Assembly (NCBI GenBank): GCA_964575975.1
Contig: CAZNTU010000133.1
Location: 1-15,261 of the forward strand
Source of the DNA: G963674505 sp964575975
Lineage (GTDB): Bacteria > Desulfobacterota > Desulfobacteria > Desulfobacterales > SKZT01
Direction of reading: 5' to 3'
DNA: 15,261 nucleotides
A program made the position numbers and the translations under genes. The notes below the pieces were generated by a model. It saw nothing but the letters and a program-made list of their open reading frames with translations. It made no database searches and was not told where the DNA came from. Positions 7,618 to 15,206 of the stretch are shown piece after piece (positions within the stretch are counted from its first letter, which is position 1; every line of letters starts with the position of its first letter).

Positions 7618-7713
7618 AACCGTTGTCGGCAAAAGAAAACCATCGGGACAAATCTATAGACCGGTAGGGGCTATTGCGGTTCACGGCGTAAACGGCGCTT
7701 GGGGAACAGTCGC

Positions 7714-7790
7714 TCGGTAGCGCCGCCTTCCACGGCGGCGCGGGTATGGGGGGGGAGGCGCCGCGCCGCCGTGGAAGGCGGCGCTACCGA
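7714..7790. repeat. Perfect 30-bp inverted repeat with G8 loop between convergent genes
   Basis: The arms at 7714-7743 and 7761-7790 are perfect reverse complements over 30 bp and are separated by a 17-nt loop that contains eight consecutive Gs (7748-7755). Each arm itself contains GCCGCC and GGCGGC stretches, so alternative folds are possible. It begins 97 bp past the glnB stop codon and lies only 3 bp beyond the rhomboid stop, so it could end or stabilise transcripts from both sides. No T-run follows on either strand, so it is not a classical intrinsic terminator. It looks more like a dispersed palindromic repeat that landed between convergent genes. Confidence 0.85.
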
Positions 7791-7793
7791 CGG

Positions 7794-8774
7794 TCAATAC
7801 AGATCGTCGATGACCGTCACCCTCAGAAAAAGATCGCCGCGCTGGCCGTCGGCCTTGATCTTGCCCAGATTTTTCAAGCGAAGCGTGCTCCCGTTCCCCA
7901 CTCCCGGAGGCACGACCACCCGGTACAGTCTTTTTTGAAATCCCCAAGGTATGTTGACTATTTTGCGAGCCCCGTGGATCGCCTCGAAATGGGATACGGA
8001 TATATGGCCGTAAAGATCGGGGGCGTCCATAGGACCGGTGGGTTTGATGATCTGAAGCCCGGGCGTTGTTCTCTTGACCGTGGCCTTCCTGAAAGAATCG
8101 GAAATCCCCGTCGATGGAAGCGCCTTGAAAACCTTTAAAAGCCCAATCCCGGCGACGAATCCGCCGACATGTGCCCACCATGCGATTCCGCTCACGTCCC
8201 CGTGGGTACCGGCGGCGTTTAAAAATTGAAGCAAAAACCAGATTCCCAGGAAAAAAAAAGCCGGAATTTCAAAGAAGAAAGGAACGATGACGATCGGCAC
8301 CAGGGTAAGTATGCGAGCCGTCGGATGAAGAATGAAATACGCCCCCATCACCCCCGCTATCGCCCCGCTCGCGCCGATGGTGGGAAGATTGGACGAAAGG
8401 TTCAGAAGAAAATGGCAGAGCCCGGAGACGAATCCGCAAAGGAAATAGAACGAAAGGTATCGGAAAGGCCCCATGCTGTCCTCCACATTGTCCCCGAAAA
8501 TGTAGAGGAACCACATGTTTCCCAGAAGATGGAAAAACCCTCCGTGCAGAAACATGAACGAGACCAGCGAAAACGCCTGCTGTCCGAAGGAAAAGTACGC
8601 GGAAACTTCCGGTACCGTATATCTGGCCGGAACCAGTCCGTACACGTACGCGAAAACGTCGAAACGGTCGCCTTGGGAAAGCTGAACCAAGAAACAAAGG
8701 ATGTTCACGACGATAAGACCGTGGGTGGCGATGGGATAGGATCGGGAAATTACGGTGTCGCGGATCGGAAACAT
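7794..8774 (-). CDS. Rhomboid intramembrane serine protease with C-terminal DnaJ-CTD-like domain
   Basis: This 326-residue protein has a rhomboid core (about 1-215) and a soluble C-terminal extension. Hydrophobic segments lie at about 17-33, 66-92, 104-127, 135-150, 155-183 and 198-216. The catalytic serine is in GASG (Ser136) and its partner histidine in AWWAHVGG (His202). The oxyanion-side HxxxN motif is at His82/Asn86, and the family HGG motif at 77-79. Rhomboids cut transmembrane segments of membrane proteins. The tail, about 252-326, reads like a DnaJ/Hsp40 C-terminal substrate-binding domain: a DLYGHISVSHFEAIHGARK segment (compare D-L-x-x-x-V/I-x-V/I-x-F-x-E-A-x-x-G), then YRVVVPPGVGNGSTLRLKNLGK and GDLFLRVTV. 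It is the last gene of the valS-nadC operon and starts 3 bp after the nadC stop, with GGGGTAGG as ribosome site. Rhomboid is certain; the DnaJ-CTD likeness is my reading of motifs. Confidence 0.93.
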   Translation of the reverse strand: MFPIRDTVISRSYPIATHGLIVVNILCFLVQLSQGDRFDVFAYVYGLVPARYTVPEVSAYFSFGQQAFSLVSFMFLHGGFFHLLGNMWFLYIFGDNVEDSMGPFRYLSFYFLCGFVSGLCHFLLNLSSNLPTIGASGAIAGVMGAYFILHPTARILTLVPIVIVPFFFEIPAFFFLGIWFLLQFLNAAGTHGDVSGIAWWAHVGGFVAGIGLLKVFKALPSTGISDSFRKATVKRTTPGLQIIKPTGPMDAPDLYGHISVSHFEAIHGARKIVNIPWGFQKRLYRVVVPPGVGNGSTLRLKNLGKIKADGQRGDLFLRVTVIDDLY

Positions 8775-8777
8775 GGC

Positions 8778-9638
8778 CTACCCCGCGACGTCTCGCTCGT
8801 CTTTAGACGGACTGTTTCTTATTTTCATGCTTATGTCGACGGCTTTGGCCGAATGGGTCAATGCGCCCACCGAAACGAGATCCACCCCGGTCTCGGCCAT
8901 CGAAACGACGTTGTCCAAGCCGACCCCCCCGGAAACTTCCACAAGCGCTCTTTTGTCGATTATTCCGACGGCTTTCTCGATTTGCTCCGGGGTCATGTTG
9001 TCGAGCATGACGACATCGGCGCCCGCCTCCAAGGCTTGGGCCAGTTCCGTCATGTCGGATACCTCCACCTCGATCTTCGCGAGATGGTGAATATTCTTCC
9101 TGGCTCTTTCGACGGCGTTCCGAACGCCGCCGCAAGCCGCGATATGATTGTCCTTTATAAGCACTCCGTCGAAAAGACCCATGCGATGATTGGAGGCGCC
9201 GCCTATTCTCACGGCGTACTTTTCCAGCTCGCGCCATCCCGGGGTCGTTTTTCTCGTATCCACGATTCTCGCGTTTTTCGATTTCATCGCATCGACAAAC
9301 CGCCGGGCAAGAGTCGCGATCCCGGACAATCGCTGGATAAAATTCAGGGCCGTCCGCTCTCCCTTTAAAATGGAAGAAAGCCTTCCTTCGACCGAAAACA
9401 CGATTCGTCCCTTTTCGATTTTCGCTCCGTCTTCGAATTCGGAAGAGAACTTTATTTGGTCGTCAAGGCGTTCGAAGACCTTGCGCGCCACTTCGAGCCC
9501 CGCCAGAACAAAATCCTCTTTCGCGATCACGTCCCCCGTTCCCCCGGCGTCCGGGGGAACGGTGGCGTCCGTGGTGATATCGCCGGGACCAATGTCCTCC
9601 TGCAAAGCGAAATCGATGAGTCTATCAACCGAGTTCAT
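8778..9638 (-). CDS. nadC: Nicotinate-nucleotide pyrophosphorylase (carboxylating), quinolinate phosphoribosyltransferase
   Basis: NadC converts quinolinate and PRPP to nicotinate mononucleotide, CO2 and pyrophosphate in de novo NAD synthesis; it is a cytoplasmic dimer. The 286 residues match the family length. Visible family motifs, in order, are the N-terminal L-QEDIGPGDIT, then LNFIQRLSGIAT, DTRKTTPGWR with the active-site Arg/Lys, GGASNHRMGLFD, LIKDNHI, IEVEV, VMLDNM, EVSGGV and a closing SVGALTHSAKAVDISMKI. No key residue appears missing. The gene begins 14 bp after the valS stop and ends 3 bp before the rhomboid start, so the three are probably co-transcribed. The ribosome site before the ATG is weak (AATGGAAAC), which fits coupling to valS translation. 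Confidence 0.97.
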   Translation of the reverse strand: MNSVDRLIDFALQEDIGPGDITTDATVPPDAGGTGDVIAKEDFVLAGLEVARKVFERLDDQIKFSSEFEDGAKIEKGRIVFSVEGRLSSILKGERTALNFIQRLSGIATLARRFVDAMKSKNARIVDTRKTTPGWRELEKYAVRIGGASNHRMGLFDGVLIKDNHIAACGGVRNAVERARKNIHHLAKIEVEVSDMTELAQALEAGADVVMLDNMTPEQIEKAVGIIDKRALVEVSGGVGLDNVVSMAETGVDLVSVGALTHSAKAVDISMKIRNSPSKDERDVAG

Positions 9639-9652
9639 GTTTCCATTGTTCT

Positions 9653-12313
9653 CTATTCCGACCGGAGCGATTCGATGCGCTCCAGGTTCGATGTCAGTTT
9701 TCCTTGCCGTTCGATCAGCGCCTCGTGCTTTTCCCTGACGTTTTCCACGACATCCTGGGGCGCTTTGCTCAGAAAATCCTCGTTTTGGAGCTTCTTCGTC
9801 GCCGACACAAGTTCCTTGGAAATCTTCGCAATCTCCTTTTCAAGGCGTTGCGTCTCCTTTTCGAAGTCGATGATCCCCTCCAGGGAGACATATATGACGG
9901 CGCCTTCCACGATAGCCGCGGCCGCTGCCTTTGGCCGCTTCTCCGAATCCAGGGATCGCAGCGAATCCAGGCGCGCCAGATCGCATATGACATCCTTTTG
10001 CGCCATGATCATATTCAGCTTGTCCGTCTCTTGGGCGCGCGCCGACGCTGAAAGAGGTTGCGACGGAGAGATGTTCATTTCCCCCCTGATGTTTCGAATG
10101 CCGGTGATCGTCGCCATGACAAGGTTCATCTCGGCTTCGGCGGAGGGGTCCGGCTTCATTGGGAATTTTTCCTTATCGACCGAGGGAAATTCCGCAGCCA
10201 TTATGGAACCTTGGGTCCTGGGCAATTTGCTCCAGATTTCCTCGGTGACGAAAGGCATGAATGGATGCAGCAGGACCAGCGTGTTTCTCAAGACCAGCCA
10301 GAGGGTCGCCCTGGAAGATTCCATCGCGTCCTCCCCCTTTTTGCCGTACAAGGCCGGTTTAATCGCCTCCACGTACCAGTCGCAGAACTCGTGCCAGACG
10401 AACTGGTAGAGCGCGCTTGCGGCCTCGTTGAACTTGTAGTTGTCCAATGCCTCCGCGACCGCCGTCGTAACGCGCCCCAACCGGGACAGGATCCACCTGT
10501 CCGGAAGACTCTCCGGCAAGACCTCTTGGGGCGGCTTTTCCACGTTCATCAAGGCGAAGCGAGCCGCGTTCCACAGCTTGTTGACAAAATTGCGATATCC
10601 CTCCACTCTTTTCAAGGACATTTTCACGTCGCGTCCCTGGGCGGCGAAAGCCGCGAGCGTGAAACGGAAAGAGTCGGTCCCGTACTTTTCGATCACGACC
10701 AACGGATCGATCACGTTCCCTTTGGACTTGCTCATTTTCTTTCCGTCCTCGTCGCGGACAAGAGCATGCACGTAAACGTCCTTGAAAGGCACGTCCTTCA
10801 TGAAATGGATTCCCATCATCATCATGCGCGCCACCCAGAAGAAAAGGATGTCGAAACCGGTCACGAGGACGCTTGTGGGATAGAACGTCTTGAGAAGCTG
10901 CGTTTGCTCGGGCCAGCCCATGGTCGAAAAAGGCCATAGAGCGCTGGAAAACCAAGTGTCGAGAACGTCGGATTCCTGTTCCAGTTCCGTCGAACCGCAG
11001 AACGGGCAAACATCGGGATCCTCCATTGCGACGGTCACTTCGTTGCAGTTCCGGCAGGTCCATGCTGGAATTTGGTGTCCCCACCAAATCTGGCGGGAAA
11101 TGCACCAGTCCCGGATATTTTCCAGCCAGTCGAAATAGGTTTTGGTCCACATCGGCGGCACGATGGTCGTTTCGCCGTTCCTGACCGCCGCAAGCGCCTT
11201 TTCCGCCAGAGGCTTCGCCCTGACGAACCACTGGAGCGACAGGTTGGGTTCCACGACCGTCTTGCACCGGTAGCAGTGGCCGACGCTGTGCGGGTGATGC
11301 CCGATCTTGATCAACAATCCTTGTTTCTCCAGTTGTTCGACCACCGCTTCGCGGCATTCGAACCGATCCATCCCCTTGAATTTTCCGGCCTCTTCCGTCA
11401 TCCTGCCGTCGTCCCCGATCACTTTCACACGGGCCAGATTGTGGCGGTTGCCGACCTCGAAGTCGTTCGGATCGTGGGCCGGTGTTATTTTCAGGCATCC
11501 CGTTCCGAATTCCATCGCGACGTACTCGTCTCGGATGACGGGAATTTTTTTGTTCATTAGAGGCAGGATCACGTGGTCGGATGATAGATTCGAATAGCGC
11601 CCGTCCTCCGGATGCACCGCCACCGCAGTGTCGCCCAGCATGGTTTCCGGACGCGTGGTGGCGACCACCAAACCTCCTTCCCCCTCGGCGAAAGGATACA
11701 GAATATGGTAGAGCCGGCCGTCATGGTCCTCGTGCTCCACCTCGAGATCGGCCAACGCCGTGTGACACCTGCAACACCAGTTGATAATGTAGCTGCCCCG
11801 GTATATCAAACCCGCCTCGTACAATTGGACGAACACCTTGCGGACCGCCTTGGACAACCCTTCGTCCATCGTGAACCGCTCCCGGTCCCAGTCGCAGGAA
11901 GCCCCCATCCGCTTGAGTTGGTTGATTATCGCGCTTCCGTAACGACGGCGCCATTGCCATACCCTCTCGATGAACTTTTCCCGTCCCAGAGCGTGGCGGT
12001 CGGTGTTTTCCATGGCCAATTGCCGCTCCACCACGTTTTGGGTGGCGATTCCCGCGTGGTCCGTGCCCGGCATCCAAAGAACGTTGGCGCCCAAAAGTCG
12101 CCTGTACCGGCAAAGTATGTCCTGCAGGGTGATATTAAGCGCGTGTCCCATATGCAGCACCCCTGTCACGTTGGGGGGCGGAATGACAATGGAATAACTC
12201 GGTCGGTCGCTTCGATCCTCGGCCGCGAACAATTTGTTTTCTTCCCAATATTCGGACCATCTCTTTTCCACGTCGTGAGGTTCGTATCCCTTGACCAGCA
12301 AGTTGGAACTCAT
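9653..12313 (-). CDS. valS: Valine--tRNA ligase
   Basis: ValS charges tRNA-Val with valine and edits mischarged threonine. The protein has 886 residues, normal for bacterial ValS. The class I signatures are complete: PPPNVTGVLHMGHALN with the HIGH-type motif at 54-57, and KMSKS at 526-530. The editing (CP1) domain includes TTRPETMLGDTAVAVHPED. A zinc-ribbon-like insert has cysteines C420, C423, C436 and C439, and the DVLDTWFSS segment follows. The anticodon-binding domain occupies the later part, and the last 65 or so residues form the typical coiled-coil arm (FEKETQRLEKEIAKISKEL). The ATG at 12313 has TTAGGAG about 10 nt upstream. It is the first gene of the valS-nadC-rhomboid operon and lies 244 bp downstream of the acidic repeat protein. 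I see no T-box leader. Confidence 0.98.
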   Translation of the reverse strand: MSSNLLVKGYEPHDVEKRWSEYWEENKLFAAEDRSDRPSYSIVIPPPNVTGVLHMGHALNITLQDILCRYRRLLGANVLWMPGTDHAGIATQNVVERQLAMENTDRHALGREKFIERVWQWRRRYGSAIINQLKRMGASCDWDRERFTMDEGLSKAVRKVFVQLYEAGLIYRGSYIINWCCRCHTALADLEVEHEDHDGRLYHILYPFAEGEGGLVVATTRPETMLGDTAVAVHPEDGRYSNLSSDHVILPLMNKKIPVIRDEYVAMEFGTGCLKITPAHDPNDFEVGNRHNLARVKVIGDDGRMTEEAGKFKGMDRFECREAVVEQLEKQGLLIKIGHHPHSVGHCYRCKTVVEPNLSLQWFVRAKPLAEKALAAVRNGETTIVPPMWTKTYFDWLENIRDWCISRQIWWGHQIPAWTCRNCNEVTVAMEDPDVCPFCGSTELEQESDVLDTWFSSALWPFSTMGWPEQTQLLKTFYPTSVLVTGFDILFFWVARMMMMGIHFMKDVPFKDVYVHALVRDEDGKKMSKSKGNVIDPLVVIEKYGTDSFRFTLAAFAAQGRDVKMSLKRVEGYRNFVNKLWNAARFALMNVEKPPQEVLPESLPDRWILSRLGRVTTAVAEALDNYKFNEAASALYQFVWHEFCDWYVEAIKPALYGKKGEDAMESSRATLWLVLRNTLVLLHPFMPFVTEEIWSKLPRTQGSIMAAEFPSVDKEKFPMKPDPSAEAEMNLVMATITGIRNIRGEMNISPSQPLSASARAQETDKLNMIMAQKDVICDLARLDSLRSLDSEKRPKAAAAAIVEGAVIYVSLEGIIDFEKETQRLEKEIAKISKELVSATKKLQNEDFLSKAPQDVVENVREKHEALIERQGKLTSNLERIESLRSE

Positions 12314-12485
12314 TTGATCATACTCCTAATTAGATAATAGAAAAATTCGACTTCGCCGGAAAAAAACGGCCTTCGATCCTTGCATGCCATTTATCGCTCT
12401 GCGCGACATCGAAGCGCCGGATTACCGCCAGGTCGATTTTCCCGAAAAATCCGAGGCGCTTTTGTCCGCCCTATAAAACAAGTAA

Positions 12486-12508
12486 CGGGGATTATACGCA
12501 AATCCCCG
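12486..12508 (-). terminator. Hairpin downstream of the acidic repeat protein gene, possible terminator
   Basis: CGGGGATT (12486-12493) pairs with AATCCCCG (12501-12508) over a 7-nt loop. It begins about 50 nt past the stop of the leftward repeat-protein gene, and on the minus strand is followed by the partly T-rich TTACTTGTTTTAT. The T-run is interrupted, so termination may be weak and some read-through into valS is likely. Confidence 0.45.
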
Positions 12509-12557
12509 GTTCTTGCAATACTTCATTATAATGTATCGGCTTCGGACCCGGATCAAC

Positions 12558-14169
12558 TCAATCCTTGCTTTTGTCCCCGTTTTTTTCCAAAATCATTTTT
12601 TTCAGCCGTGCGATATCTTCGGTGGCAACCTTTTTAACGGCTTCCAGCAGAATGTGCTCGATCTTGTCGGCGAACACTTTCCGGATAACTCTCTCCAACG
12701 CCTTGTCGATCGCCTCTTCCGTAAGTTTTATCGCGTCTTCGCTCCCTTTGGTTTCATCGACTTCCAAAACGAGTTTTTCCGCGGCTTTCTTTTCGAACGA
12801 GAGGGGCACGTCTCCCGACTCGATTCCCCTTTTTTCCGGCTCGACTGTCCTTGGGCCAGGCGATTCGATATGGACCGGAGCTTTATCATCACGGGGCTCT
12901 TTCGCGGGTTCGAATATTTTCACCGAAGAATCGTCCCTGTCTTTTTCCGAGAAATAACCGGCAGGCAGTCTGCTTGCGAAGCCATCGACAATAGTATCCA
13001 GGGATTCGAAATCGCTCGACCCAAGGGATTTCTCTTCTTTTTCCGTATCGCCTGCCGTCGATTCGACAGTCTCCTTCCGTTCTTCCACATTGGAATCGAA
13101 CCATGCTTCGACTTCCGACTCGCGAGGTTCGTCTTTTCCTTTGGAAATGGGGACCAATCCCAACTCGTCCGCCGATTCGACCGATTCGTCCTTTTCGGCG
13201 TCCATCAACGCCAAACCCAACTCGTCCGTCAGACTGACCGATTCGTCCTCTTCCGCAGTTTCGGCCGGCTTTTCCTCTACAAAGTCCGAACTCGCCTTGT
13301 CCGCAAGCTCGACCCACGCATCGAAATCTTCCTCGAGCGAGTTCAAGCCGACTCCCTCCGCAAGTTCGACCGGCTCCTCGCCAGAGGCCCCGGCAGCGGA
13401 GAGGTCCACTTCCTCCGTCAGNNNNNNNNNNNNNNNNNNNNNNNNNNNNNNNNNNNNNNNNNNNNNNNNNNNNNNNNNNNNNNNNNNNNNNNNNNNNNNN
13501 NNNNNNNNNNNNNNNNNNNNNCGAGACTGCGGAAGGGGCATCGCCCACTTCCTCCGTCAGCTCGACCGGCTCCTCGTCAGAGACCCCGATAGCGGAGAGG
13601 TCCACTTCCTCCGTCAGCTCGATTATTTCGTCCTCTTTCGACGACAAATTTTCGTCCTCGATCAGAGCCTGCAATTCGTCGTTCTTCTCATCGAAAGGCA
13701 TGTTTAATTGGTCGAACATATCCCACGAAGCAAAATCGTCCTCAAGCTTCGCCGGCGCCTTGCATTCCGTCGCATGGCTTGTTTTATCCCGTTTTTGCGC
13801 ACCCGAACCTTCGGAGTACATGACAATGTCAAGCAAATCCTTGTCGCCCTCCAAAGCCCGAAGCTCCTCGTCCGTAAACGAAAAACTGTTTTGGTCCTTG
13901 TCCTCGAAATCCGCAAATTCTTCCGTCAAATCGATCAAGTCCCGTTCGTTCGAGAATTCCGCCTCTTCGAACAGATCGATAATTTCGTCGGGTTCGCTTT
14001 TCTTTTTCGTTTTTCCGGAAAGATCATCGACTTCCTCCGACAAATCGAGGATCTCGTCCTCCAAATCCTGCAAATCGGGAATGTCGTCGAAAAGATCGAA
14101 CAAATCATCGTTCTCGCTCTGTTTGCCAGGGTTGAGTTTCTTTTGTTTGGATTCGGGGTCTTTTTCCAT
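12558..14169 (-). CDS. Highly acidic repeat protein with C-terminal helix, interrupted by assembly gap
   Basis: One gene spans both sides of a 100-N gap. The 216 N-terminal codons (14169-13522) and 287 C-terminal codons (13421-12558) have the same style and matching repeats, and both flanks end on whole codons. The apparent frame change arises only because 100 is not a multiple of three. The product is strongly acidic, with no signal peptide, membrane segment or recognised catalytic domain. Motifs of the type (D/E)EIIDL(T/F/S)EE(V/A/F) recur: DEILDLSEEV at 38-47, DEIIDLFEEA at 61-70, RDLIDLTEEF at 76-85, DEIIELTEEV at 180-189 and EEPVELTEEV at 199-208. The central part has a 19-residue period, DNA period 57 bp at 13551-13607. 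The C-terminal 60 residues form a charged amphipathic helix (ALERVIRKVFADKIEHILLEAV). The start at 14169 has GGAGG 5 nt upstream. I associate the style with Desulfobacterales hypothetical proteins of unknown role. Confidence 0.8.
13355..13421 (-). repeat. 57-bp (19-residue) coding repeat unit, left of gap
   Basis: This copy encodes a unit beginning LTEEVDLSAAGASGEEPVE. It shares a 27-bp identical stretch (13395-13421) with the copy right of the gap (13591-13617) and ends exactly where the Ns begin. Confidence 0.75.
13422..13521. other. Assembly gap of 100 N
   Basis: Exactly 100 unknown bases, a standard placeholder for a gap of unknown size. It lies inside the repeat array of the acidic protein, between nearly identical 57-bp units, so repeat collapse or a failed assembly path is the likely cause. 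The true missing length should be a multiple of three if the reading frame is intact. Confidence 0.97.
13551..13617 (-). repeat. 57-bp (19-residue) coding repeat unit, right of gap
   Basis: The ten bases at 13551-13560 recur at 13608-13617, giving a 57-bp period. The encoded unit begins LTEEVDLSAIGVSDEEPVE and is followed by LTEEVG, the start of the next unit that runs into the gap. Confidence 0.75.
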
Positions 14170-14197
14170 TTTCCCTCCGGGAAATTCCCTGTAAAAT

Positions 14198-14211
14198 TAG
14201 CTATATAGCTA
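14198..14211. promoter_or_regulatory. 14-bp perfect palindrome in divergent promoter region
   Basis: TAGCTATATAGCTA is a perfect palindrome 29 bp upstream of the acidic repeat protein start. It overlaps the -10 candidate of that gene, so it could be an operator. It is AT-rich and short enough to be chance. Confidence 0.3.
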
Positions 14212-14229
14212 TATCTGCAACATTGTCGA
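14202..14229 (-). promoter_or_regulatory. Candidate promoter of the acidic repeat protein gene
   Basis: On the minus strand TCGACA (14229-14224) and TATATA (14207-14202) are separated by 16 bp. Each matches the sigma-70 consensus well, and the expected start lies about 25 nt before the gene's ATG. The AT-rich context allows alternatives. Confidence 0.45.
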
Positions 14230-14314
14230 TTTTTTATCACAGCGATTTATATCATGTCAAGGAAATAGGCCTTTTAGCTTGGCTTGGCTAGTTTTCCGAA
14301 ATGAACTCCGGAAC

Positions 14315-14344
14315 TTGCCCGCGAGCGTCGTAAAATGGTATAGA
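14315..14344 (+). promoter_or_regulatory. Candidate promoter of rsmE
   Basis: TTGCCC (14315-14320) and TATAGA (14339-14344) are 18 bp apart; each matches 4 of 6 consensus bases. Transcription would start near 14351, about 50 nt before the rsmE ATG. A weaker alternative is TTGTCG at 14223-14228 with a TTTATA box 17 bp downstream. Confidence 0.35.
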
Positions 14345-14401
14345 CCGTTTTGCCGAATCGACGGGGATCGATGCGAACATTTCATCCTTGGAAGGGAGCA
14401 C

Positions 14402-15160
14402 ATGAATCGACGCTTTTTCATTGCTGCGGACCAATTGCGATTTCCGGTTTCCACATTGACCGGAAGCGACTTCAAACATTTGAAAAACGTGCTGCGACTC
14501 AGGCCGGGAGATCGAATCGCGCTTTTAGACGGGGTCGGGACGGAATACATCGGGCGAATCGTTTCTATCTCCAGCGGGGAAGCGGCTGTGGAAATTCTCG
14601 AAAAGAGAGAGCCGGAGATTTGCGATGCCGTTCGCATCGGCATCGCGCAAGCGTTCTTGAAAGACAAGAAGATGGACCTTCTGGCAAGAGTGCTCGCCGA
14701 GCTGGGGATTCACAGCTGGCAGCCGTTCTTTTCGGAGAGAAGCATCCCGAACCCCGACGGAAAGCGGCTGGCCTCGCGAGCCGACAGGTGGGAGAAAATC
14801 GTGCGGGAGGCTGTAAAACAGTGCGGAAGACCGCGCATTATGGAAATCGGACCTGCGGTTTCCTTCGAGGAGGTTTTGCGCTCGGGCGCGTCGGCGGATG
14901 CGAAAATCATTTTTTGGGAAAGGGCCTCCGAATTGCTGAACGAAAAAAGTTTCTCCGCCCCGAAAAAAGATATTCGTTCCGTATGCGCCCTGATCGGACC
15001 CGAGGGCGGCTTCGGCGACAGGGAGGCCGAAAAGGCCATGGACGAAGGTTTCGTCCCAGTCGGCATGGGGCCGAGAATCCTTCGGGCCGAAACAGCCGCA
15101 ATTGCGGCCGCCGCTCTTTTGCAATACCATTTTGGAGACATGGGTAAAAAATTGTCTTGA
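14402..15160 (+). CDS. rsmE: 16S rRNA (uracil(1498)-N(3))-methyltransferase
   Basis: RsmE methylates N3 of U1498 in helix 44 of 16S rRNA using S-adenosylmethionine; it is a dimeric SPOUT enzyme with a PUA-like N-terminal domain. The 252 residues match the family. The N-terminal part reads MNRRFFIAADQL, then HLKNVLRLRPGDRIALLDG. The central region contains QAFLKDKKMDLLARVLAELGI, SERS and REAVKQCGRPRIMEI. The C-terminal trefoil-knot SAM site is complete: LIGPEGGFGDREAEKAM, then PVGMGPRILRAETAAIAAAALLQ. The frame stays open for 41 codons upstream, but the ATG at 14402 is chosen because GGAAGGGAG lies just before it and because the family begins with M-R/N-R-F/R-F. The gene diverges from the acidic repeat protein and is followed by tRNA-Phe. 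Confidence 0.96.
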   Translation: MNRRFFIAADQLRFPVSTLTGSDFKHLKNVLRLRPGDRIALLDGVGTEYIGRIVSISSGEAAVEILEKREPEICDAVRIGIAQAFLKDKKMDLLARVLAELGIHSWQPFFSERSIPNPDGKRLASRADRWEKIVREAVKQCGRPRIMEIGPAVSFEEVLRSGASADAKIIFWERASELLNEKSFSAPKKDIRSVCALIGPEGGFGDREAEKAMDEGFVPVGMGPRILRAETAAIAAAALLQYHFGDMGKKLS

Positions 15161-15185
15161 CAAAACGTTTCGGTTACATTAAAAA
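15157..15185 (+). promoter_or_regulatory. Candidate promoter of tRNA-Phe
   Basis: A perfect -35 box TTGACA at 15157-15162 overlaps the rsmE stop codon (TGA, 15158-15160). A weak -10 (TAAAAA, 15180-15185) follows after 17 bp, and the tRNA starts about 22 bp further on. The -35 match and location are good; the -10 is poor. Confidence 0.45.
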
Positions 15186-15206
15186 CCCATTTCGTTTCAA
15201 CGTCGA

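Noticed and set aside
7714..7790. The long inverted repeat as part of a CRISPR array or as a standard intrinsic terminator
   Set aside because: There are only two arms in inverted, not direct, orientation, and no T-run follows on either strand.
8226..9368. A 380-codon plus-strand frame opposite nadC and rhomboid
   Set aside because: Antisense shadow; the opposite strand has complete NadC and rhomboid motifs, and the translated product is low-complexity and basic.
10359..11498. A 379-codon minus-strand frame inside valS
   Set aside because: Out-of-frame shadow of valS, Arg/Gly-rich, with no start signals.
12314..12557. T-box or amino-acid-responsive leader before valS
   Set aside because: The valS leader side shows no T-box consensus or antiterminator-terminator pair; the one clear hairpin is better explained as the 3' end of the upstream gene.
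12889..13421. Continuation of the acidic protein in a Gly/Arg-rich frame left of the gap
   Set aside because: An artefact of counting through 100 Ns; the correct frame left of the gap is the one ending at 12558, which continues the acidic 19-residue repeats.
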